From assembly GCF_018687715.1 (NCBI RefSeq), contig NC_056755.1:17490001-17554000 (forward strand): 64,000 bases of DNA. Direction: 5' to 3'. The translations under genes were made by a program, and so were the position numbers. The notes under the pieces are model-generated. The model was not told where the DNA came from. It worked only from the letters and a program-made list of their open reading frames with translations, and made no database searches. This DNA comes from Carya illinoinensis (taxonomy: Eukaryota > Streptophyta > Magnoliopsida > Fagales > Juglandaceae). Shown one piece after another: positions 45,901-57,900 of the stretch; position 1 is the stretch's first letter, and every line of letters starts with the position of its first letter.

Positions 45901-48900
45901 AATAATGAATTAACTCGTAGGCAATCAATACATTATCAGTAATTAAATGCTCCGGCACAAATGCACTTTGAATTTCCCCAATAATACCAAATAAAACCAT
46001 TTTTAGCCTATTTGCAAGGACTTTTGCAATTAATTTATACGCCACATTACACAAACTTATCAGTCTATAATCGGCAACTCTAAGGTGGGACTTCTTTTTT
46101 AGGATCAAGATAATAAAAGTGTAGTTCAAAGATGAGGGGAAAGAACCTTAATTTAGAGCATGCAATACACTTGCAGTGATAGAGCTCCCTAACACATTCC
46201 AATATTTTTGGAAAAATATTGGAGACATACCATTCGGGCATGGAGCTTTAGAAGGATTCATTTGCTACAACGCTTCTCTGACATCATCTTTAGTATACTC
46301 CGCTTAAATCTTCATTCATTTGTGATGTGACTTTGCCCCTCAGAACATTCAGGAACTCTAGAGACTCACTTAGATTAGTAGAATTGAATAAATCTCTAAA
46401 GTAGTCAAGAATCACCTCTGCTTTATTGGACCCCTCTTACCACTGCCCACTATCATCCTGAATCCTCACTAGTCTATTCATTTTTATCCTTTGTGAGGCT
46501 TTCATATGAAAATATCCAGAGTTTTGGTCTCATTCTTTTAACCATAAAGCCTTTGAGTGTTGTCGCCACATTAGCTCATCCCTTTCCAACCAGATTTGTA
46601 CCTCCTCTCTAGCCAAATTTAGCGCTGAAATATCAATTCTACGGTTATCCTCATATAGCTTTTTTAACTGTAATTTCACTTGCTAAATTTTCTTCTGAAC
46701 ATGACCAAAGCTGTTTCTATTCCATGCATTTAGTTTTGCCCCACACTCTCAAATCATAGCCACTACATCCTCCATATTCGACTGTGCACTACTCCTCCTC
46801 CATTGATCTTTTATAATAGTTACACAATCCTTATTTCCCACCCACATTTCCTCAAATCGAAAGTTCATTCTCGTTTCAGGAAGCGCAGTGTCGCCCTCCA
46901 ACTCAAACTAAGTGGGTAAATGATCTGAATATGCCACAAACCCTTGACAAACTTTTGCATTTGGAAAAGAGTTCCCCCAAGCTGAATTGACAAGAAACCT
47001 ATCAAGTCTTTCACTAACACAATGAGTTCCTTCCTTTATATTTGACCATGTGAATTTATACCCATTAAACCCCATATCACGTAGCCCACCCTCCTCAATA
47101 ACATCCTTAATTGCCACAAGTTGTCTCTCAGGTCTAGGATTCCCCCCCTGTTTTTCATGATGGAATATGATTTCATTCGAATCACCCATAACTAACCAAG
47201 CCTCCCCATTCGACCTACACAAACCCTTGAGAAGATCCCAAGTCCTATAATGCATATGTGTGTCAGGGTACCCATAAACAGCAGTTAAGAACCATTTTCC
47301 ACAATCCACTAAAACATTATTAACAACAGCATCAATATAATAAGAAGAGTAATTAATAATTGATAAATCTTCATCCCTTCCCCATAATAATGCAATAACC
47401 CATTCCTACAAGTAGCACTAATAGCTAAACAATTCGGAAATTCAAGGTTAAACTTACATTTTTCAACATCACGAACACAGAGTCTTGTCTCTTGTAGAAA
47501 CAACACATCGGCCACTTCCCTTTTGACTAAATCACAGAGGTTACGAATGCTCCGTGGATTTCCAAGCCCACGGGCATTCCAACACAAGGTTTTTATGACT
47601 GTTGACGGTGCTATTCAATAGCCACCACTGATAATAATGAGATTTTAGCTAGAGTCGCATCATCACTAACCGAGGCACTTTCCGTAGCACTACTCTCTGG
47701 CTTAAGCTTCTTCCTAGCATTCCATATCACAAACCCTTCCCCTTTCCTCAACTTTCGTTTCTTTGCACCCTCAGAGGATTTTCCTTTGCAGGATTTAGAA
47801 TTAGGTTTTCTTGTTTCATTGTGAAATGACAACACACGACACCACTTTCGACTGCTTGAAATGTCGAGCTTCGAAATTGGGCCCTAGTCCACCATTGGCT
47901 TAATAGCAAACTGCTCCTGAAGCCCACAAAGCCCATCAACTTTACCATTAATCTCATTTCATTTAAGTCCCAAATCATCAACCAAATTCAGCTTCCCATT
48001 AACATCCCTGATATCAATTATGGGTAACGTAACCCCCACATTCCCTTAAACATCGCTCCCATGCAAATCATTGATAGCTAATGTCTCTCCCTGGAAATTA
48101 GCCCTCTCCCCCGCTTCTATTGGCTCCATTGACTCTATTGCCATTACATTTTTTCTTCCTAGTTGCCACCTCCATCGGCACTAGTCGAAATTTCTCCAAC
48201 AGCCATGGTAGCCTCTCCCCCTATCGTCTGTACATCACCATCCACCTAATTGGAAGGAACCCCATCCCTTTCAGCATTGTTGTTTGTTACCTTAGCAGAG
48301 ACACTTGGACAAATCCACCCTTGATTGTTCTGATTGCTAAAGCTCCCTACCCGAAGCTATATTCCATCGAGTTGAACATTTCGATTCATCACCTCAAAAT
48401 CATGTACCCCAACAGTACAGTCTTTGTCAATATGGCCCAGCCTGCCTCACCAGTAGCAAAAATTTGGAAGCCGTGATAACAAAATGGATAGAAGAATATG
48501 AAAAAACTTTCCTAATTTCATTGATTGATATTGAGTGCTATTTATACATGAAAATGACTGATAAAGAAATGAAGAATTATTACAAATAACTTGAGAGAAA
48601 GTGGTTAACAATTTCTCTGCTGTTGTATTCTAGAAGACTCTGTGATGATGCTGTAAAAGTGAGAAGAAGGACCTTTAAGCCATTATGTTACTTTGGTATT
48701 GTCCAGAGTGTCCTTCACTTATTTGTGAAAATTACCAGAAGAGTCACTTAGCTTGATACGCCCCCTCGAGTTGAACGGGGTTTCTACCACATTTAGACTC
48801 GTTTGAAAGTGAAGAAAACGATCCGCAACAATTGGTTTTGTAAGAAGGTCAGCTAATTGATCTTGAGAACTGCAGAATTTTACTTGCAAAGTTCGGGCTG

Positions 48901-51900
48901 CAACTCGATCTCTCACAAAGTGGAAATCAATATCCATGTATTTGGTTTTGGAGTGATACATAGGATTCACAGAGAGGTATGTCGCCCTTATGTTATCGCA
49001 CCATAGTGTTGGAGTTGTGCGAAGAAAAACACCCAATTCACGAAGGACAGTTTGTAATCAGATGACTTCTACTGCTGCTGATGCAAGGGACTTATACTCT
49101 GCTTCTATGGAGGATCAAGCCACCGTGCTCTGTTTCTTCAAGCTCCATGAAATTAGATGTTGACCTAGGTATACACAGAAGCCGGCTGTTGAACGACGAT
49201 CATCGAGACAGCCCCCCCAGTCGGCGTCCGAATATGCTTGAAGATTAAATGTTTTCTGAGGCTTGAAGATGAGACCAAGATTAATTGTTTCTTTTAGATA
49301 CCTCAGGATGCGTTTTACAGCAGTCCAGTGAGCAGTTTATGGAGTGTGCATAAATTGGCACACTTTATTAACTGCGAAGGAGAGATCGGGTCTTGTGAAT
49401 GACAGATATTGCAGTCCCCCAACTATGCTTCGATAAAGCGTAGGATCTTCAAAATCAGGAGAATCAAATTTGGAGAGCTTCATATTTGCAGCCATGGGTG
49501 AGGTGATGGGTTTAGCTAATAGCATCCTGCTTCTGGTGAGTAATTGTTTGATATACTTGCGCTGGGAAAGCATCAAACCAGTTATCGTGTAGTCAACTTC
49601 AATGCCCAGAAAAAAAGAGAGAGGACCAAGGTCCTTCACTGGAAAGCTATGGCCCATGGCTGAGATTAAATCATCAATGGCAGAGGAGTGTGAAGCTGTG
49701 ATGACAATGTCATCTAAATACATGAGAAAATACATTTGTATCGTGCCATGTATTAAAGTGAACAGAGAAGGATCTGCTTTGGATGCTGTAAACCCGAGAT
49801 CAAGAAGCCAGGTGCTTAATTGAGCAAACCATGCCCAAGGGGCCTGTTTAAGGCCGTAGATCGCTTTGTGAAGCTTGCAGATGTAATCAGGATGGGCAGG
49901 ATCTATGAAGCCTTGAGGTTGTTGCATAAAAACATCTTCGGTTAACGACCCATGCAAGAAAGTATTTTGAATATCAAGTTGTCGAAGGGGCCAGGCACAG
50001 GTTACTGCAATGGAGAGAATTAAACGGATTGTGGAAGGTTTGACCACGGGACTGAAGGTCTCCATGTAGTGTAAACCGTGAAGTTGATGGTACCCCTTAG
50101 CTACTAGGCGGGCCTTCCTTCTTTCAAAAGAGCCATCGGCTTTGGTTTTGGTGCGGAACACCCATCGACAACCAAGTATGTTGGCTGAGGGAGGTGGAGA
50201 AACAAGGCTCCATGTCTGGTTCTATTGGAGTGCAGTGAACTCCTGTCGCATAGCGAACCATTCAGGAAATTTTGAAGCTGCAGAAAAACTAGACGGCTCG
50301 TCAGGCACAATTATAGTAGTAGTGAAACAAGACTGAGAAGGATAAGGAACCGTTCCATCAGTGAACACACGAGGACGTGATGAGTTGGTGTGAGCCCTTG
50401 TAATTATGGGTGAGCGAGGAGGAATTTGAATGGTGGGATTTGGTGAAGAGATTAAAGAAGAGGGAGGTGAGGATGCTAAGGAGTCGAGAGGAAGAGCTGA
50501 GGGAGTTGAGGAATTGGGAGAAGAAGTAATTGTGCTAGAGGATGAAGACAATGAGGGGTTAGAAGAAATGATTGGGCTTGGGCCAGGCCCGAGGAGAGAA
50601 GGCTGTATAATAGGTAAAGGGAAGATGACAGAAGGTTGTGATGAATTGGAAATGGGTCGAGATTTATTGTATGGAAAAGATGCCTCATTAAAAATAACAT
50701 CACGTGAAATATAGAGGCGATTTTTGGTGAGGTCAAAACATTTGTAACCCTTGTGAGATGAACTGTAGCCCAAAAATAAGCAAGAAATTGATCGAAAATT
50801 TAATTTATTTGAAAGATAAGGCCAAAGATTGGGCCAGCATTCGCACCTAAAAATTTTGAGAAAATTATAGTCGGGTTCTTTTTGGTGAACAAGAGAATAA
50901 GGTGATTTATTTTTTGTAATTGGAGAAGGAAGAAGATTGATTAAATAAACTGCAGTCTCAAAAGCGTTGGCCCAAAAAGAGAAAGGAAGTGAGGAATGAG
51001 CTAGAAGAGCTAGCTTGGTTTCAACTATGTGACAATGCTTACGTTCAATAATTCCATTTTGTTGATGTGTATGAGGGCAAGAAAGACGATGTGTTATACC
51101 AAAATTTTTACAGATTTGAGTGAGGGGTTTGAATTCCCCACCTCCATCAATTTGAAGTGTTAAAAGTTTAGTATTAAACAATCGTTCTAGATAAGGTAGA
51201 AAAGTAGTGAAAATTTGAGCAACATCAGATTTTAATTTGATAGGGAATATCCATGTATATCTGGTAAGTTGTTCAACAAATAAAAGGTAATATTTGAAAC
51301 CAAGTCTAGATGTATGAGGCGCAGGGCCCCAAACATCAGCACATAACAGTTGAAGGGGCTTGGTATAAACCGTCCGTGAAGCACTAAAGGGTAATTGGTG
51401 AGCTTTTGCTAATGGACATTCATTACAAAAGAAAACAGAATCATTAGAGGAAGTAGGTAGACAATATTGCTGTAAGATACGAGAAACAAGTTGCAAGGAA
51501 GGATGGCCAAGTCTCTTATGCCATTGGCCCAGAGTTGTTCTTTCACCAAGGTAACTGGATGGAATGGAAGCAGGCCGAGAGATGGAAGGAAAAATGTAAA
51601 GTCCATTATGTGTGGGCCCGGTGAGGAGCACCTTCCCCGTCTGTTTGTCCTTCACAGAAAAGTGAGTGGAATGAAATTCAAAATAGCAGCAATTATTGAT
51701 ACAAAATTGAAGAACTGACAGAAGATACTTGGTGATGGTAGGAACATGTAAGAGATTTTTAAGATGAAAAGAAGAATTATGAGTTGAGAGATAGGAGTCA
51801 CCAAAATTTTGAATCGGGATAGCAGTTCCATCACCCCCATGTATTGAGTCACTACCAATATAAGGTGCTGAAGAGATGTTTAGATTACTCAGTTCATTTG

Positions 51901-54900
51901 TAAGATGATGTGTAGCACCAGAGTTAGGGTACCAAGAAGCATCAGAGGTGGAGCTTGGAGTAGTGTAATGTGCCGAGAAGGATGAAGGGGCCTCATACTG
52001 GTATGCGTGATCAAAGCAGTATCTGCATTGGAGAGCAATATGACCCGTCTTGTTGCAAACTTGACAAGTAGGCCGCTAGTTGTTGTAGCTGAATTGGGAA
52101 GGATTAGAACGTCCACCACGAAAATTATTCCATGAACGACCATGTCCTCTGCCTTGACGGCCACGACCACGGCCACGGTGATCTTGTTGTCCCGAAACAC
52201 TGAAGTTGACAGAATGCTCAGAGGAGATAGAACTCCTATTTTGGTGAGAAGCTCTACTTTCATGAATAAGAAAGAGTTGAAATAATTCATTAGAGGAAAG
52301 AGGAACATTCCGTGCAGTGACAAAGGTGATAAAAGTCTCATAAGTAGGTCCTAACCCATTTAAAAGGAAAGTGACAATTTCCTTATCAGGAAGAGTATTA
52401 CCAGTCGAGACCAGTGAATCAACAAGGGAACGTACCTTCCCAAAATAATCTGAAATCGTTTGATCACCTTTGGAAATATTTGTGAGTTGAAAGCGGATTT
52501 GGAACTCTTTAGCATGAGATTGAGAATCAAACATAGAGGAAAGTGATGCCCAAAGAGAATATGCAATAGTCGAAGAAAGCACATGACCAAGAATAGAATC
52601 TGAGACAGAGGAAAATAGTAGACTAAGAACAAGTTGATCGGTGCGCTGCCAGGTGAGAAAGTCAGGATTAGTTTTTGGCTGAGAGGTTGAAGAGTCAATG
52701 AGAAATCAAGGAGGGGAGGGGAGGGGACCATCAACATTACCAAAGAGACCCTGACTATGGAGATAGGCTGAAATTTGCACTTTCCAAAGAAGGAAATTAT
52801 CATTGGTTAATTTGGTGGTTACGATGTGGGAAAATGAGGAAAGGGTGGGTGAGGAAGAGGAAGGTGCAGGGGAAGCCATGGATGAAGTTTGGACGTGAGT
52901 CCTTACACAGCTCGTGATACCATGATAACAGAATGGATAGAAGAATATGACAAAACTTTCCTGATTTCATTGATTGATATTGAGTGCTATTTATACACGA
53001 AAATGACTGATAAAGAAATGAAGAATTATTACAAATAACTTGAGAGAAAGTGGTTAACAATTTATCAACTGTTGTATTCTAGAAGACTCTGTGATGATGA
53101 TGTACAAGTGAGAAGAAGGACCTTTCAGCCTTACGTTACTTCGGTATTGTCCAGAGTGTCCTTCACTTGTTTGTGAAAATTATCAGAAGAGTCACTTAGC
53201 TTGATAAGCCGCTCATAAGAAAACCAAATCCACACTAATTCACCACCACCAATAGATAGTTTGGAACCATGTAACAGAGGCTAAGTGATATTTAACTTGA
53301 CTTGCACCCTCATATACTCACCCCATTCCACCTCCCCCTTCTCCAAATCCACCTCTTCAATAGTCCCCAACTTTTCCCCAAGTTTCTTTCCGACATACTC
53401 ATTCCGCACCATAAGAGGAAAATCATAAAGTCTAACCCATAACGTAACCATTGTCATCTGGATCTACTACACTTGAAGCCTACCATCCACTTCCTTTAAC
53501 AAGACCAGGTGCTTATCAAAAGTCCAAGGCCCCACTATTAAAACCCCATTATTAAAACCCCATCCTTATCTCTACAATCTTCAAACTCAACAAGAAATAG
53601 AACAGGAGAAAGATCCTGAAATCGAACACCCAGCCAAACTTTTCTCATCCTACCTTTGAAAGATTCCTTGTTAAAGTATTTCTTAATGAAGAGCTTCATA
53701 AATAAACACTTCACACCACAAGGTAGCACATCTTCCAGTTTTTCCATTTCCACCACTACATCTTTACTTTCCTTCTCTATTAAAGACAGCTTCGTATATA
53801 GCACGTGGAGATCATCCTCCATTATCGTACTAAAAAAAAAAAGAAACAATTGTACAAAGGTAGTAGAAATCACCTCTACAAAGGAAAACCTAGGAGAGGA
53901 AAACCTTATACTATATTATAATTAGCATGGTAGGAGCCACATTTTAAAGTAGTTATTGCCGAGGAAAGCCAATAAAAATAGCAACTATCGAACAATCTAT
54001 CATGTATGCTATATTCTATATAGCCTTGTTAGAGGGGAAAAAAAAACATTTACTCTAATTTTTAAAATAGAAATCAAATATTATTATTAAATAACAAAGC
54101 CACATGATCCACTCTATATTTGAATCATCATTAAGTTAAAAATACAATAATAAAAAAGTAATATTAGATACAATCTTAAAATGTGCAAGCTCTACCATTT
54201 GAAAAAAATAGTGTCTATTATTAAAAAAAATATTTTTTATATGGGTTTCAGATTTACCTAATTTTTTTCAAAGGACGTGTGCGGGACTAGAATACTCTAG
54301 AACTGCAAATATCACCTCTCATGTCAGTGTGTAGAACACATCTAGTAAAGTGCTTATATAACAAATTTTGATTTAAAAAATAAATTTTAAAACTTGAATC
54401 TTATAAATTAAATCTTACTAGTCAATTACCTGTTCTATTTAAAATTAAAATTATTACAGGAAAATTAATATATTTAATTAAATTAGTAGGTTTTGTTTGC
54501 AATTATTAATATTTTAGTTTTCCTAAAACATGATTTCTTGATTGATGTCTTCACTCAAGTATAATTTTTAGGATGGCTCATCCTTACCATATAAAAAAGG
54601 AGTAGCAAGAGGATTGACATTCTTTAAAGATCAAAATTTTGCTCATCAAAAAATGTAGATATCAAACTGTTAACGTTTTTTTTTTTTTAAACAACAATGA
54701 TATTTCATTAATCAAAGAGTAGACAAAAGCTTATCTTTAACAATACATTCCATAATCTCTTTCAGATCCTTTTCTAACCAAACAGAATCTTCATCAACCT
54801 GTAATCCCATTTTAGCAAGGACATGTGCCACCTGGTTCCCTTGTCATGGTATGTATTGAAGAATCCTATTATCAGCATCATGAAAACCCATCTTAAGATC

Positions 54901-57900
54901 CTCAACAATCTACCCATACTAAGACCAAACTTCTTCTTTACTGTGCATGGCATTAACCAGCATAATAGAGTCCCTTTCAAATATAACCTCTCAGTCCCAG
55001 TTCAGTACACAAAGCTATTTCTCTTTCCAATGCAACTGCCTCAGCATGCAGCGGATAAGTAATAAAATTTTCTGACCAAGTAGCAACTATTATTAGGTCA
55101 CCAGTCTAGTCCCAAACCACCAAGCCTCCTCCCATTTTGCCCCTGTTAAGTTCAAGAGCCGCATCCCAGTTAGCTTTTAACCAATTTCCATCAATAGCAC
55201 CCCTATCCATAGAATGAGGGCCCGATTGCCATATTTGTTTTGGACCCATAAACTTACCTCCAAGCACCCAACGATTCCTTCTCCATCATATTTCCTCATT
55301 ACACATGATAATAAAGCCAAATCAATAGAGATTAACTGAGACAGTAGATCCCCCCATTATTGAGAAAAACATTCTCTGAACACTAAGCTTTCTGCATAAA
55401 ACTTTCTAAGTCAGTTCACATTATTATTATTTTTTTATTATTTTATTATTTTTTTTACTATTCCCTACTATTCAAAATTTTTTCGTTATTTTTTTATTAC
55501 TATTTACAGAATATCTAAGATCACCTTACTATTGATCATAGAATATTTGTAAATTGTAATAAAATAGTTTTTAAATAGGAAAATAATTTGAATTAAAATA
55601 GTTTATTGAATTTTGAAAAATAAGAGAGAAAATATTGAATAAAAATATTATAAAGTTAAAAAATTATTTGAATATAAGTTTCTGATATATTTTTAAAAAA
55701 ATTTTAAAAAAATTCAATTCTTTTTTGTGTTTTATTTGAAAGTTTAGGAAAGTTGTCCTGAGTTTTGTGTTTAGATAATAACTAAGTAATGATTAGATCA
55801 AAAAGTTAAAAATTAAAAATTAAAAATTAAAAAATATTTTGTGTTTGAGTGATGTTGGGAAGAAAATCATAAGAATATATGAGAAAATCAAAGTGTCCAA
55901 ACAAACCCTTAGAGCTCATTTGGACACTTCGAGTATCTCAAGATTTTGTTAATTGTAATAAAATAGTTTGAATTAAGATATTTTATTATATTTTGATAAA
56001 AAAAAAAGGTTGAATAAAAATATTATAAGTAAAAAATTGTTTAAACATTATTTTTTAATATGATTTATTTTTTCTGAAATTTGTAACAAATGTATTAATT
56101 TTTGTGTTTTATTTTGAAATTTATAAAAGTTGTATTGATTTTTGTATTTAGATAATAATTAGTTAAAGACTAGATAAAAAAAGTTAATTATTTGAAATTA
56201 AAAATTGTTTCGTATTAGAGTGATGTTGAGAAATAAAATTATGAGAAATTTTGATAATTTTATATCTTATCTCTGTGTCCAAACGTTTCCTAAAAGAGTT
56301 TCACAAAGTTGTGGATAAAATGGATAGGCAACATGAAATGAAAATAATGGATAAGAAAGTTTATAACTTGGTTTGACCCTCGTACAATCTTGCCCTTGAT
56401 ATAATAAAATATAATATATATTTATAAAAAAATAGAAAGAAAATAAATAAACGAAAACTAATTTATAAAATTTTAGAGTATAAAAGTCCCACACATTCTC
56501 TTTAAAAAAATAGTTTAAAATGGAGTGTGTAGAGAATGCACACTCCATTTTTATTATGTCTAACAATACTTCTAAATGTCTAACAATACTTCTAAATAAA
56601 TTCCTATGACATATTTAGTTTTGTTTAAGCCTCAGTCTTCTATATATATATATATATATAAATATATGGTATAATAAAATAAGCATAATCAACTAAATAA
56701 ATTAGTACTTTAACGTATATACTTATAATTTTCAAAATATAAAGCTTTATTCTTATGAAACCACAATGCATATCCACTATCTTATTATATTAATATTAAA
56801 TAACTTAAGTACTCACATCATTCACTCTTCAATTATTTTAGGAAAATGCTAGTTAAACCGATAAAAGTAACCGATATAATTTTTTATTTTATTTAATAGT
56901 TAAAGAAGTGAATATTAGTGAATTATTATTTTTTATTTTTTAAAAAAGATTAAAAATTGTATTAAAATGATTAAAATAAAAAGAAGAAAAAAATTTAAAA
57001 AAAATGCATTTACACTTATCAGTTCACTTCTTCGGTTGAATTATCGGTTCCGGCCCGCAACACTTTCCATTGTTTTATTAAGTAAAAATTAAAAAATATA
57101 TATAATATGGAGTTAAACTTATTATACGAACAATAATATATTTAATTAAATATATACTTTTGTTTGAAACAAAATTTATTGAATAGAGGATAATATATTT
57201 AATCGGTTTTCTTTACATATGGTTTCTGTAACTTTTTATAAACTGATTTAATTGATGTTCCCCACTCGTGCAAAAAGGACAAGAAGAAAACCAGAGATCA
57301 ATCCTCGTTACTATGCTGCAAACTCTTTATCTCTGAAGCACGGAACCATGATGTCCTTGATGCCATCGAACAAGCAGGGAGGCTTGATCCAGAAACCATC
57401 ATCGTCAATAAATTTGAAGATGGAGCTTATAATAGGGTTAGATTTACCCTAGTATCATACGTGATGCATGACATCACTGATAGTCCCATTTACAGCCCAT
57501 TGCACCAAACCATCCTTGCAATGGTTGAGGCTGCCTTCGGAGCCATTAATCTAGAGATGCATTGCGGGGCTCACCCCCGACTCGGTACTGTTGATGACAT
57601 CCTTTTCCATCCATTGGCTCGAGCATCACTAGATGAAGCGGCTTGGCTTGCCAAGGCAGTCGCAACAGACATTGGCAACAAATTTCAAGGTTGGTCAAAA
57701 CATTATTTTTCTTGTCAAGCTAACAAACAAAGCAAATTTCATTGAGGGATAAATTCACAAAAAGATCTCTCATGTACATGGCTTACAAATTTACATCGAG
57801 TAAAAGTTCGTAAAGTCATTGAGTAAAGTTTACAAACTCATGTGACTTGTTGCAATAATGTAAAATTTTCTCTATAAACAAAATATATCTCTTAAATATC

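Larger units (their letters stand above)
48474..53206 (-). mobile_element. Copia 2: complete but inactive Ty1/copia retrotransposon, 4733 bp
   Basis: LTRs lie at 48474-48758 (285 bp, 3' LTR) and 52923-53206 (284 bp, 5' LTR) and differ at about 15 positions including one indel (about 5%), so it is older than copia 1. AGCCG flanks it at 48469-48473 and 53207-53211. On the - strand the 5' LTR is followed by TGGTATCACGAGC (primer-binding site), and the 3' LTR is preceded by CTCGAGGGGGCG. The motif GGGGGCG|TATCAAG at the polypurine/LTR junction is shared with copia 1, so the two belong to related families. A TATAAATAG box lies in the 5' LTR at 52987-52995. It sits inside the zinc-knuckle coding sequence of the LINE. 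Confidence 0.95.
43476..53940 (-). mobile_element. Near full-length L1-type LINE (about 5.7 kb) split by copia 2
   Basis: Removing copia 2 and one AGCCG copy leaves 5727 bp of minus-strand LINE between 17-bp target-site duplications (43459-43475 and 53941-53957). In order it has a DUF4283 and zinc-knuckle first protein, endonuclease, reverse transcriptase, zinc-binding RT-associated region and a C-terminal RNase H, as in plant L1/Ta11-like elements. The 3' end is a short A-rich tail (TTATAAATAAATAA in element sense). Many stops and shifts make it inactive. It lies antisense in intron 1 of gene D. Confidence 0.9.

Noticed and set aside
43005..57277. Assembly artefact as explanation for the giant intron
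   Set aside because: Both nested insertions have matching target duplications, and host intron homology resumes on both sides, so a misjoin is not needed; the long C tract at 43186 should still be read with caution.
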